A stretch of DNA of 64,000 nt, taken from the NCBI GenBank assembly GCA_963816955.1, contig CAWFME010000010.1:1-64000 (forward strand). Reading direction: 5' to 3'. Positions 45,714 through 54,011 of the stretch are shown here, piece after piece. The DNA is from DATFQI01 sp963816955. Lineage in GTDB: Bacteria; Actinomycetota; Thermoleophilia; Solirubrobacterales; Solirubrobacteraceae. The translations under genes were made by a program, and so were the position numbers. A model generated the notes under the pieces. It saw only the letters and a program-made list of their open reading frames with translations. It was not told the DNA's origin and made no database searches. The number at the start of each line of letters is the position of its first letter. Position 1 is the stretch's first letter.

Positions 45714-47165
45714 ATGGAAATCGTGATCGCGGCGGTCGTGGTGGCCTTGGGTCTCGCGGCGGGGCTGATGGCGGCCGCACATCTGCTCGCCAAGCGCGCG
45801 CCGGGGCTCGCGGGGAGCCTTCCGTCGAGCGCGAGCAAGCCGGTGGAGAAGCCGGTGCGCGACGACGGCGAGGCCTTGGCGCGCAGCGCGGAGATCGGCC
45901 GGCAGGAGGAGCGGCTGACGAGCCGGGAGGAGGCGCTCGACACGCGCCTGGCGGCCGTCGAGCGCCAGGCGGAGGCGCTCGCCGCGCGCGAGCGCGAGAT
46001 CGCGTTCGAGCGCGAGCACCTGATCCGCGAGCTCGAGCGCGCCTCGGGCATGTCGGCCTCGCAGGCCAAGCACCACCTGCTCAAGGAGCTCGAGGAGCAG
46101 ATCCGCCACGACTCGGCGCGGCTCGTGCGCAAGATCGAGGAGGAGACCAAGCGCGACGCCGACCGGCGCGTGCGCAACATCCTCTCGGTCGTCATGCAGC
46201 GGCTCGCCGCCGGCCACGCCGCCGAGACGACGGTCTCGGTCGTCCAGCTCCCCGCCGACGACATGAAGGGCCGCATCATCGGCCGCGAGGGCCGCAACAT
46301 CCGCGCGCTGGAGCACCTCACCGGCGTCGACTTCATCATCGACGACACGCCGAACGCGGTGATCCTCTCGGGCTTCGACGGCGTGCGCCGCGAGATCGCG
46401 CGGATGACGCTGGAGAAGCTCCTCCAGGACGGCCGCATCCATCCTGCCCGGATCGAGGAGACCTACTACCAGGCGAAGTCCGAGCTCGAGAGCCACATCA
46501 TCGAGAGCGGGGAGCAGGCGGCCTTCGAGGCCAACGTCGGCAGCCTCGACCCCGAGCTGATCAAGATCCTCGGCCGGCTGAAGTACCGCACGAGCTACGG
46601 GCAGAACGTGCTCGCGCACTCCGTCGAGTGCGCGCACCTGGCGGCGATGATGGCCGACGAGCTCGGCGCGTCCGCCAAGACCGCCCGCCGCGCGGCGCTG
46701 CTGCACGACATCGGCAAGGCGGTCTCGCACGAGATCGAGGGCCCGCACGCGCTCGTCGGCGGCGACCTCGCGCGCCGCCACGGCGAGTCCGAGGCGGTCG
46801 CGCACGCGATGGAGGCCCACCACAACGAGGTCGAGCCGCAGACGGTCGAGGCCGTCCTCGTGCAGTCCGCCGACGCCCTGTCGGGCGCCCGGCCGGGCGC
46901 GCGCGGCGAGTCGCTCGAGCAGTACGTCAAGCGCCTGCGCGACCTCGAGCACATCGCCACCCGCCACGACGGCGTCGACAAGGTCTACGCGATGCAGGCC
47001 GGGCGGGAGATCCGCGTCATGGTCCAGCCGGGAGCGCTCGATGACGACGGCGCGGTGCTCCTCTCGCACGAGATCGCGCGCGAGATCGAGCAGGAGCTCG
47101 AGTACCCCGGCCAGATCAAGGTGACGGTCATCAGGGAGTCGAGGGCCACCGACTACGCTCGATGA
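45714..47165 (+). CDS. rny: Ribonuclease Y
   Basis: 483 residues, membrane-anchored endoribonuclease that starts mRNA decay. N-terminal helix EIVIAAVVVALGLAAGLMAA, a coiled coil of about 90 residues rich in Glu/Arg (RQEERLTSREEALDTRLAAVERQAEALAARE), KH domain (LPADDMKGRIIGREGRNIRALEHLTG) and HD domain (YGQNVLAHSVECAHLAAMMADELG, ARRAALLHDIGKAV, AMEAHHNEVEP). A ribosome-binding site AGAGGAA precedes the ATG at 45714. It is shorter than the Bacillus enzyme by trimming of the coiled coil. miaB follows after a 47-base structured gap. Confidence 0.96.
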   Translation: MEIVIAAVVVALGLAAGLMAAAHLLAKRAPGLAGSLPSSASKPVEKPVRDDGEALARSAEIGRQEERLTSREEALDTRLAAVERQAEALAAREREIAFEREHLIRELERASGMSASQAKHHLLKELEEQIRHDSARLVRKIEEETKRDADRRVRNILSVVMQRLAAGHAAETTVSVVQLPADDMKGRIIGREGRNIRALEHLTGVDFIIDDTPNAVILSGFDGVRREIARMTLEKLLQDGRIHPARIEETYYQAKSELESHIIESGEQAAFEANVGSLDPELIKILGRLKYRTSYGQNVLAHSVECAHLAAMMADELGASAKTARRAALLHDIGKAVSHEIEGPHALVGGDLARRHGESEAVAHAMEAHHNEVEPQTVEAVLVQSADALSGARPGARGESLEQYVKRLRDLEHIATRHDGVDKVYAMQAGREIRVMVQPGALDDDGAVLLSHEIAREIEQELEYPGQIKVTVIRESRATDYAR

Positions 47166-47176
47166 GTAACTCGGGC

Positions 47177-47206
47177 TTTCCCGTCCGAGCTTGCGAGGAT
47201 GGGAAA
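47177..47206 (+). other. Hairpin between rny and miaB
   Basis: TTTCCCGTCC (47177-47186) pairs with GGATGGGAAA (47197-47206) through ten pairs including one G-U, with a ten-base loop. Flanking CGG/CCG can lengthen it. It ends six bases before the miaB ATG and can hide the translation start region. Confidence 0.5.
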
Positions 47207-47212
47207 ACCGGG

Positions 47213-48532
47213 ATGAAATCCTTCCACGTCACCACCTTCGGGTGCCAGATGAACGAGCACGACTCCGAGCGCATGAAGGGCATGCTCGAGTCGCTCGGCT
47301 ACGCGGAGGCGCCCGCGCGCGAGGACGCGGACCTGATCCTCTTCAACACCTGCTCGATCCGCGAGAAGGCGGACTCGCGCTTCGTCTCGCACCTGCACGA
47401 GGCGAAGGCGCTCAAGAAGCGCGACCCCGAGCGCGTCATCGGCGTCGGCGGCTGCTGGGCCCAGAGCGTCAAGGACCAGGTGTTCCGCCAGTTCCCGTTC
47501 GTCGACGTGGCCTTCGGCCCGGGCCAGGTCCACAAGCTCGCGGAGTTCCTCACGAGCGACTCGATCACCGCCCAGGGCTTCTTCGAGTTCGAGGGCTTCA
47601 CGGGCCACCTGCCGGCCAAGCGGGCACGCGACTTCCAGGGCTGGGTTCAGATCTCCGCCGGCTGCAACATGGTCTGCTCGTATTGCATCGTCCCGTCCAC
47701 GCGGGGACGTGAGGTGTCGCGGCCGCTGGAGGAGCTGGTCGGGGAGGTCGCCGGGCTGGCGGCCGACGGCGTGCGCGAGGTGACGCTGCTCGGGCAGAAC
47801 GTCAACTCCTACGGGCGCTCGCTGCGCCCACGCTCGTCGTTCGCGGAGCTGCTGTACGCGCTCGACGGCATCCCAGGGCTCGACCGCATCCGCTACACGA
47901 GCCCGCACCCCTCCGACATGAAGGAGGACGTGGTCCGGGCCCACGCGGAGATCCCGAGCCTCTGCGAGCACATCCACCTGCCGCTGCAGGCCGGCTCCTC
48001 GCGCTTGCTCAAGCGGATGCGGCGCACCTACACGCGCGAGCGCTTCCTCGACCGCGTCGCGCTGATCCGCGAGCACGTCCCGGACTGCGCGATCACGACC
48101 GACATCATCGTCGGCTTCCCGGGGGAGACCGAGGCCGATTTCGCCGAGACGCTCGAGGTCGCAGACGAGGTCGGCTTCGACGGCGCCTTCACGTTCATCT
48201 ACTCGCCCCGCCGCGGCACCGAGGCCGCCGAGTTCACGGACGAGTTCCTGCCGCACGAGGTCAGCGCCGAGCGGATGGAGCGGCTCGTCGAGGTCATCCA
48301 GCGCCGGGCGCGCGAGCGCGCGCAGCGCTTCGTCGGGCGCACCCTGGACGTCCTCGTCGAGGGCACCTCGCGCCACGACGCGAGCCGGGTGCGCGGCCGC
48401 ACGACCCACAACAAGGTCGTCAACTTCGACGGCCTCGCCTCGCCGGGCGAGATCGTGCCCGTCACGATCAACAGCGCGACGAGCCAGTCGCTCGTGGGCG
48501 AGGAGTCGCTGCTCGCCCGGGTCGCCGGCTGA
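47213..48532 (+). CDS. miaB: tRNA-2-methylthio-N6-dimethylallyladenosine synthase MiaB
   Basis: 439 residues. Radical SAM methylthiotransferase acting on position 37 of tRNAs. N-terminal UPF0004 domain with the three auxiliary-cluster cysteines (FGCQMNEHDSERM, FNTCSIREKAD, GVGGCWAQ), radical SAM motif ISAGCNMVCSYCIVPSTRGRE, and C-terminal TRAM domain (RTLDVLVEGTSR to FDGLASPGEIVPVTINSA). The start at 47213 (KSFHVTTFGCQMN) is better than the in-frame ATG at 47162, whose 17 codons fall in a hairpin. MiaA, which makes its substrate, is encoded at 54012. Confidence 0.95.
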   Translation: MKSFHVTTFGCQMNEHDSERMKGMLESLGYAEAPAREDADLILFNTCSIREKADSRFVSHLHEAKALKKRDPERVIGVGGCWAQSVKDQVFRQFPFVDVAFGPGQVHKLAEFLTSDSITAQGFFEFEGFTGHLPAKRARDFQGWVQISAGCNMVCSYCIVPSTRGREVSRPLEELVGEVAGLAADGVREVTLLGQNVNSYGRSLRPRSSFAELLYALDGIPGLDRIRYTSPHPSDMKEDVVRAHAEIPSLCEHIHLPLQAGSSRLLKRMRRTYTRERFLDRVALIREHVPDCAITTDIIVGFPGETEADFAETLEVADEVGFDGAFTFIYSPRRGTEAAEFTDEFLPHEVSAERMERLVEVIQRRARERAQRFVGRTLDVLVEGTSRHDASRVRGRTTHNKVVNFDGLASPGEIVPVTINSATSQSLVGEESLLARVAG

Positions 48533-48572
48533 GGCGGACCCGCTGCTGCCCAGGCGCTACCTCCCGGCGGCC

Positions 48573-48746
48573 GTGGTCACGGCGGTGGCGTCATACGTCG
48601 TGTGGTCGCTCGCCCGCAGCGCCTCCGACTTCAGCGGCCGCGGGATCGTCAGCCTGGTCGCGGCGGCGCTGTTCTGGCTGTCGATGATGGCCCTCGCCGC
48701 CTACGCCGTGCAGGCCGGCGTGGACCGCTACCGGGACCGCGAATAG
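48573..48746 (+). CDS. Small two-helix membrane protein
   Basis: 57 residues from GTG 48573: VTAVASYVVWSLARS, then SGRGIVSLVAAALFWLSMMALAAYAVQAG, ending DRYRDRE before TAG at 48744. Two hydrophobic helices with a short soluble loop and a charged tail give an N-in/C-in topology. The reading frame continues upstream without a start codon (LPRRYLPAA), so a non-standard start or an indel is possible. It fills the gap after miaB and has no recognisable family. Confidence 0.45.
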   Translation: MVTAVASYVVWSLARSASDFSGRGIVSLVAAALFWLSMMALAAYAVQAGVDRYRDRE

Positions 48747-48764
48747 TTCCGTCGCGAGCGTGTG

Positions 48765-48778
48765 CGAACATATGTTCG
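48765..48778. promoter_or_regulatory. LexA binding site (SOS box)
   Basis: CGAACATATGTTCG is a perfect 14 bp palindrome and an exact match to the Gram-positive LexA consensus CGAAC-N4-GTTCG. It overlaps the start of the radical SAM gene, so LexA would block its transcription until DNA damage. AATAGT at 48742-48747 is a weak -10 candidate. Confidence 0.8.
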
Positions 48779-50872
48779 TGCGCTGGGAATCACAGACCGT
48801 CGAGCAGGACGCCCAGGGGCGCCTCCCGGGCTACCAGGAGGCGGTCGTCCGCCGCTTCGACGCCCCCGAAGCCCTCAACACCCGCTTCCACGAGATCCAC
48901 GCGAAGTCCGCGCTGAGCAAGGTGCCGGTCCAATCGCGCGTCCCGTTCTCCTGGACCGTCAACCCTTATAGGGGCTGTTCCCATTCCTGCAGCTATTGCG
49001 TACAGGGCTCCACACCGGTGCTCATGGCCGACGGTCGGACACGCCCGATCGAGGGTCTTCGGGTTGGCGACGAGATCATCGGGACGGTGCGCCGCGGCCG
49101 CTATCGGCGCTACGTCCGCACGCGTGTGCTCGACCACTGGTCGACGATCAAGCCGGTCTGGGTGGTCAAGCTCGAGGACGGAACCCGGTTGCTCGCGAGC
49201 GGCGACCACCGGTATTTGACCGAGCGCGGCTGGAAGCACGTCGCAGACTGGGGCGGCTTCCGTCCGCGCCGCCCGCATCTCACGCTCAACAACTCACTGA
49301 TGGGAACCGGCCATTTCGCCGACCCACCACGCGAGACGGAGGACTACAAGCGCGGCTACCTCTGCGGCCTGATCCGCGGGGACGGCCACCTCAAGAGCTT
49401 CGACTACGCCCGCAAGGACGGAAGCACCCAGCGGATGCACGCATTCAGGCTCGCGTTGACCGACTTCGAAGCGCTGCGCCGCGCCCGCATCTATCTGGAG
49501 TCGTTCGGTGCCGCCACCCATGAGTTCGAGTTCGCCGCTGCGTCCGGCACTCACCGGGCGATGAATGGAATTCGCTCCGGCGCCCGGTCGACGTTCGAGC
49601 GGATCACCGACCTGATCCGGTTTCCGTACAAGCCGACGAAGTCCTGGCGCAAGGGGTTCCTGGCCGGCATCTTCGACGCCGAGGGCTCATGCAGCGACTC
49701 GCTTCGCATCTCCAATTGCGACGGCGTCCTCATCCACTGGACCCAGGAGTCGCTCGACATGCTCGGCTTCGACACCGTGGTCGAGGACTACGACCGCCCA
49801 GACAAGCTGCGCGTCGTCCGGATCCGGGGCGGGCTGAAGGAGCGGCTGCGGTTCTTCCACGCCACCGACCCGGCGATCACGCGCAAGCGGTCCGTCGAGG
49901 GCATCGCGCTGAAGTCGGACGCGAAGCTTCGGGTCGTATCGATCGAGCCGCTCGGGATGGAGCTGCCGCTCTACGACATCACGACGGGCACCGGCGACTT
50001 CATCGCCGACGGGGTCGTCAGCCACAACTGCTTCGCGCGCCCCACGCACGAGTACCTCGGCTACAACGCCGCGGAGGACTTTGAGCGCGAGATCATCGTC
50101 AAGGTCAACGTGCCCGAGGTTCTCCGGGCCGAGCTGGCGCGGCCGTCGTGGAAGGGCGAGCCGGTGGCGTTGGGCACGAACACCGACCCGTACCAGTGGG
50201 TCGAGGGGCGCTACAAGCTGATGCGCGGGATCTGGGAGGTGTTCCGGGACGCGCGCAACCCGTGCTCGATCCTCACGAAGTCGCCGCTTGCTGCTGCGCG
50301 ACCTGGACCTGCTGAAGCAGATCGCCGAGGTCACCGACGTGAGCGCGTGCCTGTCGGTGCCGACGCTCGACGAGAAGGCCTGGCGCGCGACGGAGCCCCA
50401 CACGCCGAACCCGCGGGCGCGGCTCGAGGCGGTCGCCGAGCTCAACCGGGCCGGGATCCCGACGGGGATCCTGATCGCGCCGCTCATGCCCGGCATCAAC
50501 GACGCACCGGAGCAGGTCGCGAAGATCGTGGAGCTCGCCACGGAGGCCGGCGCGACCTCGATCGGCGGCCAGACGCTGTTCCTGCGCGGGTCCGTCCGGA
50601 AGGTCTTCTTCGACTGGCTGCGCGAGCACCGGCCTGACCTGCTGCCCCGCTACGAGGAGCTCTACCGCCGCGGCGCGTACCTCCCCGAGGCGCAACGCCG
50701 CGAGATCGAGCGCGCCGCCGGCGTGCCGTGGCTGCGTACCGGCGACCGCCGGCGCTGGAAGCACCGCGTGATCGAGCGCCGCCGGGTGCTCGAGCGCGAG
50801 GCCCGCGAGCGCGCGGCCGAGGCCGCGGCGAAGCAGCGGGGCGTATCGGATGCGCAGGGCGCCTTGTTCTGA
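48778..50872 (+). CDS. Rv2578c-type radical SAM protein with intein, one frameshift
   Basis: A radical SAM protein of the spore photoproduct lyase-like family typified by Mycobacterium tuberculosis Rv2578c. The extein reads RWESQTVEQDAQGRLPGYQ, HAKSALSKVPVQSRVPFSWTVNPYRGCSHSCSY joined to CFARPTHEYLGYNAAEDFEREI, then GTNTDPYQWVEGRYKLMRGIWEVF and ILIAPLMPGINDAPEQV. The GCSHSCSYC cluster binds the [4Fe-4S]. An intein (48997-50028) interrupts it before the third cysteine. The GTG at 48778 is preferred because homologues begin MRW; ATG 48772 and GTG 48760 are alternatives. One extra T near 50288 shifts the frame. The family's reaction is unknown; DNA repair is suggested by the LexA site. Confidence 0.88.
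48997..50028 (+). mobile_element. LAGLIDADG-type intein, 344 codons
   Basis: The intein starts at Cys in block A (CVQGSTPVLMADGRTRPIEG), has block B ASGDHRYLTERGW with the conserved His, and ends in DFIADGVVSHN (blocks F and G) directly before Cys+1 of the extein. Between them lie two LAGLIDADG-type helices, YLCGLIRGDGHL and FLAGIFDAEGSC, with both acidic active-site residues, so the homing endonuclease looks intact. Its frame is open throughout, and base composition is slightly less GC-rich than the host gene. Splicing would rebuild the CxxxCxxC iron-sulfur motif. Confidence 0.92.
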
Positions 50873-50921
50873 TGCCGGCCCCGTGAAACACCCGCAAACG
50901 AGCATGAAACGCCACCGCGCC

Positions 50922-50935
50922 GTGACGGGGGTCAC
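50922..50935. promoter_or_regulatory. CRP/FNR-like palindrome and direct repeats upstream of mscS
   Basis: GTGAC-GGGG-GTCAC, which also reads CGTGA-N6-TCACA, one base from the CRP consensus. ATGAAACGC occurs at 50904-50912 and 50940-50948, with GTGAAACAC at 50883-50891. They sit in the 105 bp gap before mscS. Confidence 0.4.
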
Positions 50936-50977
50936 AGTGATGAAACGCTCGCGGACCAGCCGTGTTGGCTGTCGGGT

Positions 50978-51967
50978 ATGCGACGCAAGATCAAGAGCCA
51001 TGTCCCGGCGATCGCTCCCGCGGCGCGGGCGCGGAGCCTGACCGTGCAGACCGCCCAGAAGGCCAAGCAGGCCAAGCTCGAGCTGCTGGTGATCGTGCCG
51101 TTGATGGCCGTCACCGTCGTGGCCTACGTCAGGCGCGAGGAGCTCTTCGGCGCGGACACGCCCGTCCGCGTGGGGGCGGCCGTCGCCATGGTCGCGCTCG
51201 GCTGGCTGCTCGCTCGTGACCTCGGGCGGTTCGCGGCGCCCGCGCTGTTCCGGCGCATGGACCCGGCGACCGCCGGCACGGTGTCGTTCCTGATCCGGCT
51301 CGTGATGATCGCGGCGGCGGTGCTGCTGTCGCTGCGCCTCGGCGGGCTCGATCCCGCCACGCTCGCCGTCGGCGGCGCCATCACGGCGGTCGTGATCGGC
51401 CTCGCTGCCCAGCAGACCCTCGGCAACCTGATCGCGGGCATGGTGCTGATCGCGGCGCGGCCGTTCCGCGTCGGCGACCGCGTCCGGCTGCAGGCCGGCG
51501 CCGTCGCGGGCACGATCGAGGGCGTCGTCAGCTCGCTCGGCCTGCTCTACACGACCATTGCGCAGGGCCAGGACTCGGTGATGGTGCCCAACAACGTCGT
51601 GCTCGCGGCGGCCGTGGTGCCGCTGCGCGAGCCCGCCGCGGTCGACCTGCGCGCGCGCCTGCGTCCCGACGTCCGCCCGAGCGCCGTCCAGGCGCTGCTC
51701 GAGGACGCCGTCAACACGCCGGTGCGCGGCGAGCCGCGGATCGCGCTCGAGGAGCTCGACTCCGACGAGGTCGTGGTGCGCGTGTCCGCGACGCCGGTCG
51801 AGGACCGCGACGGCCCCCGGCTGGCGGACGAGATCCTGGCCGGCCTCGCCGGCGTGACGCGCGAGGTCGAGGCGAGGAGCGCGCGCGGCGCGAAGCGCGA
51901 GGTCGAGGTCGAGGACGAGCGCGCCGGCGCGAAGCGCGAGGCCGACGACGAGCGCGCCGCCGCCTAG
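50978..51967 (+). CDS. mscS: Small-conductance mechanosensitive channel (MscS family)
   Basis: 329 residues. Membrane helices near residues 35-52, 67-83, 105-120 and 128-155; the pore-lining helix reads TAVVIGLAAQQTLGNLIAGMVLIAARPFRVGDRVRL, the hallmark of MscS. A beta domain (GTIEGVVSSLGLLYTTI, MVPNNVVLAAAVVPL) and an alpha-beta end follow. The last ~30 residues repeat a charged unit (AKREVEVEDERAG then AKREADDERAA). It opens on membrane stretch to release solutes after osmotic downshock. The stop shares CTAG with the convergent SDR gene. Confidence 0.92.
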   Translation: MRRKIKSHVPAIAPAARARSLTVQTAQKAKQAKLELLVIVPLMAVTVVAYVRREELFGADTPVRVGAAVAMVALGWLLARDLGRFAAPALFRRMDPATAGTVSFLIRLVMIAAAVLLSLRLGGLDPATLAVGGAITAVVIGLAAQQTLGNLIAGMVLIAARPFRVGDRVRLQAGAVAGTIEGVVSSLGLLYTTIAQGQDSVMVPNNVVLAAAVVPLREPAAVDLRARLRPDVRPSAVQALLEDAVNTPVRGEPRIALEELDSDEVVVRVSATPVEDRDGPRLADEILAGLAGVTREVEARSARGAKREVEVEDERAGAKREADDERAAA

Positions 51968-52758
51968 GTGCGCTTGTCGGCTTGGCCGCGGGCCATGTCC
52001 TCGGCGACCTTCGCGCCGCCGAGCCGGCGCTGGAGACGGGCCGAGAGCTCCGGCGCGAGCCCGGCGAAGGCCGCGCCCACGCGCATGCTGACGGGCGCGA
52101 CGTCGATCTCCGCACGGTCGCGCTCGATCGCCCGGATGACCGCGGCCGCGACGTCCTCAGGCGTCTTGGTGCCGACGAACGCCGGGAGCTCGACGTCCGC
52201 GTCGTGGAACATGCCCGAGTCGCGGATGAAGCCCGGCAGCACGACCGAGACGCCGACGCCGGCCCCGCGCAGGTCCTCGCGGAGGCCGTGGGCGAACCCG
52301 CGCACCCCGAACTTCGTCGCCGAGTAGACCGAGCCGCCGCCGCTCGCCGCCTTGCCCGCGAGCGAGGAGACGAACACGATGTGCCCGGCGCCGCGGGCGG
52401 CCATGGGCTCGGCCAGCCGCCGCGCCATCACCATCGGCGCGCGCAGGTTCACGGCCAGCGCGCGGTCGATGTCCTCCACCGAGAACGTGCTGATGTGCCC
52501 GCTGCCGGGCAGCGCCGCGTTGGCGACGAGGACGTCGACGTCGCCCGCCTCGGCCAGCAGCCGGTCGACCGACGCGGGGTCGGCGAGATCGGCCGCAAGG
52601 GCGCGCCCGCCGGTCTCGGCCGCGAGCGTCTCGAGCACCTCGCTGCGGCGTCCGGTCAGCACCGGGACGGCGCCGCGCGCGGCCAGCCCCCGGGCGATCG
52701 CGGCGCCGAGGCCGCCGGTCGCGCCGGTCACGAGGGCGGTCCGATCGCGCAGGTCCAT
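51964..52758 (-). CDS. Short-chain dehydrogenase/reductase
   Basis: 264 residues. NAD(P) motif TALVTGATGGLGAAIARGLAARG, DLADPASVDRLL, VLVANAALPG, the catalytic serine in HIVFVSSLAGKAASGGG and YSATK (Tyr/Lys), then SVVLPGFIRDSGMF. A ~30-residue C-terminal extension follows. Substrate unknown; the VANAALPGSG and FIRDSGMF motifs are common in actinobacterial SDRs of lipid metabolism. Its promoter lies in a 24 bp sequence duplicated from the end of the FIST gene upstream. Confidence 0.88.
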   Translation of the reverse strand: MDLRDRTALVTGATGGLGAAIARGLAARGAVPVLTGRRSEVLETLAAETGGRALAADLADPASVDRLLAEAGDVDVLVANAALPGSGHISTFSVEDIDRALAVNLRAPMVMARRLAEPMAARGAGHIVFVSSLAGKAASGGGSVYSATKFGVRGFAHGLREDLRGAGVGVSVVLPGFIRDSGMFHDADVELPAFVGTKTPEDVAAAVIRAIERDRAEIDVAPVSMRVGAAFAGLAPELSARLQRRLGGAKVAEDMARGQADKRT

Positions 52759-52782
52759 GAGGCGCGCGAGCCTACGGGAAGA
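52759..52782. repeat. 24 bp direct repeat, copy 1 (SDR promoter)
   Basis: Identical to 52814-52837 over 24 bases and lies directly before the SDR start. On the minus strand it supplies TAGGCT, a -10 box ten bases before the ATG. Confidence 0.85.
52769..52774 (-). promoter_or_regulatory. -10 element (TAGGCT) of the SDR gene
   Basis: TAGGCT on the minus strand, ten bases before the ATG at 52758, inside repeat copy 1. In copy 2 the same bases TAG are the FIST stop codon. Confidence 0.4.
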
Positions 52783-52813
52783 GGGGTCCAGGTCGCGCCG
52801 CCGTTGGCGCCGG

Positions 52814-52837
52814 GAGGCGCGCGAGCCTACGGGAAGA
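52814..52837. repeat. 24 bp direct repeat, copy 2 (end of the FIST gene)
   Basis: Contains the last codons (VFP) and stop of the FIST gene on the minus strand. Offset from copy 1 by 55 bp. Confidence 0.85.
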
Positions 52838-53987
52838 CGGCGATGGTGGCGGTGAAGCTGTGCAGGAAGTGCTCGCCGCCGACGGGGCCGATCTCGCCCG
52901 CGGCGAAGAAGCCCGCGGCCGGCGCGTCGAGCAGCGCCTCCGCGAGCGTGTCGGCGTCGTGGTGAGGGCGGGAGAACATGTCGCGCCCGCGGCCGTTGCA
53001 GGCGAACAGCAGCGCGCCCGCCGGAGGCCGCCCGCCGAGTGCGGTCATCTGCACCGCCAGCGCCTCGCGCAGGTCGCGGTCGGCGCTGACCGCGTCGCGG
53101 GCGTGCAGGCGCACCACCTGGCCGGGGTGCACGTCCGCGGCGACCGCGACCTTGCCCGTGGCCGGGTCCGCGCCCACCAGGCCGCGCACGAGGAAGTCGC
53201 CCTGCACGTAGTCCGGCTTGTTGGAGTCCACGACGATGCCCATCAGCAGCCCGCCCTGCACCATCTCGAGCTCGGAGGCCGGCAGCGACTCGATCGTCTC
53301 GCGCAGCGTCACGAGCGCCGGGCGGCCGGCCAGCTCGTCGATCACGTTGCCCTCGGCGGCGGTGATCGTCAGCTCGGGGCCGATCGGCGTCGCGCCCTGG
53401 GAGACGCACGGCAGCATCTCGACGCCGTCGAGCCGCACGCCGACGGCGCCCTCCTCGAGCACCTCCTCGCCCATGAACAGCACGGCGCCGTCGCCCGAGC
53501 GGCCCGAGGCCAGCCCGCCGAGCAGCGAGATCATCGGCGTGGAGTCCGACAGGAAGCGCAGCACCGCGTCGGTCGGGAACGTGGCCGGGTCGGCGAGCAG
53601 GATGGCGCCGGCGGCGCCGTCGAGGTCCGGCATGCCGGTCAGCGCGCCCGCGCCCTCCTCGAGCTCCTCGACGGCCGCGTGGAACGGCACCGCCTCGCCG
53701 CCACCCAGATGCGCCGCCCAGATCGAGACGGCGGTGCCCTCCTCGATCTCCCGGTGGGGGCCGATCACGCCGCCGGCGCCGCAGCCGACGAGCGCCTCGG
53801 GCATCAGCGCCTCGTGGACCGCCTCGAGCAGCGTCTCGGGCACCGCGAGGTGCATGCCCGAGGCGAACACGATCGCGAGGTCGCAGCTCTCGTCGCCGAG
53901 CGCTCCGCGCGCCGCGACCCCCGCCTCCATCGCCGCCTCGCGCGCGTCGCCGGCGGTCGAGAGCCCTGTTCCGATCCGGACGGACAT
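52827..53987 (-). CDS. FIST-domain sensory protein
   Basis: 386 residues. FIST N domain (about 20-210: ESCDLAIVFASG, LVGCGAGGVIGPHREIEEGTAVSIWAAHL) and FIST C domain (about 220-365: VVDSNKPDYVQGDFLVRGLVGADPATGKVAVAADVHPGQVVRLHARDA and LLFACNGRGRDMF). FIST domains bind small ligands, thought to be amino acids, and often join signalling proteins; here the protein has no output domain. It is divergent from miaA across a 24 bp gap with overlapping -10 boxes. No membrane segment. Confidence 0.88.
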   Translation of the reverse strand: MSVRIGTGLSTAGDAREAAMEAGVAARGALGDESCDLAIVFASGMHLAVPETLLEAVHEALMPEALVGCGAGGVIGPHREIEEGTAVSIWAAHLGGGEAVPFHAAVEELEEGAGALTGMPDLDGAAGAILLADPATFPTDAVLRFLSDSTPMISLLGGLASGRSGDGAVLFMGEEVLEEGAVGVRLDGVEMLPCVSQGATPIGPELTITAAEGNVIDELAGRPALVTLRETIESLPASELEMVQGGLLMGIVVDSNKPDYVQGDFLVRGLVGADPATGKVAVAADVHPGQVVRLHARDAVSADRDLREALAVQMTALGGRPPAGALLFACNGRGRDMFSRPHHDADTLAEALLDAPAAGFFAAGEIGPVGGEHFLHSFTATIAVFP

Positions 53988-53996
53988 CCGCCACCG

Positions 53997-54002
53997 ACGA
54001 TA
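53997..54002 (-). promoter_or_regulatory. -10 element (TATCGT) of the FIST gene
   Basis: Minus-strand TATCGT nine bases before the ATG at 53987. It overlaps the plus-strand GATACT (53999-54004), seven bases before the miaA ATG, so the two divergent promoters compete. Confidence 0.45.
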
Positions 54003-54011
54003 CTCCGCGCC

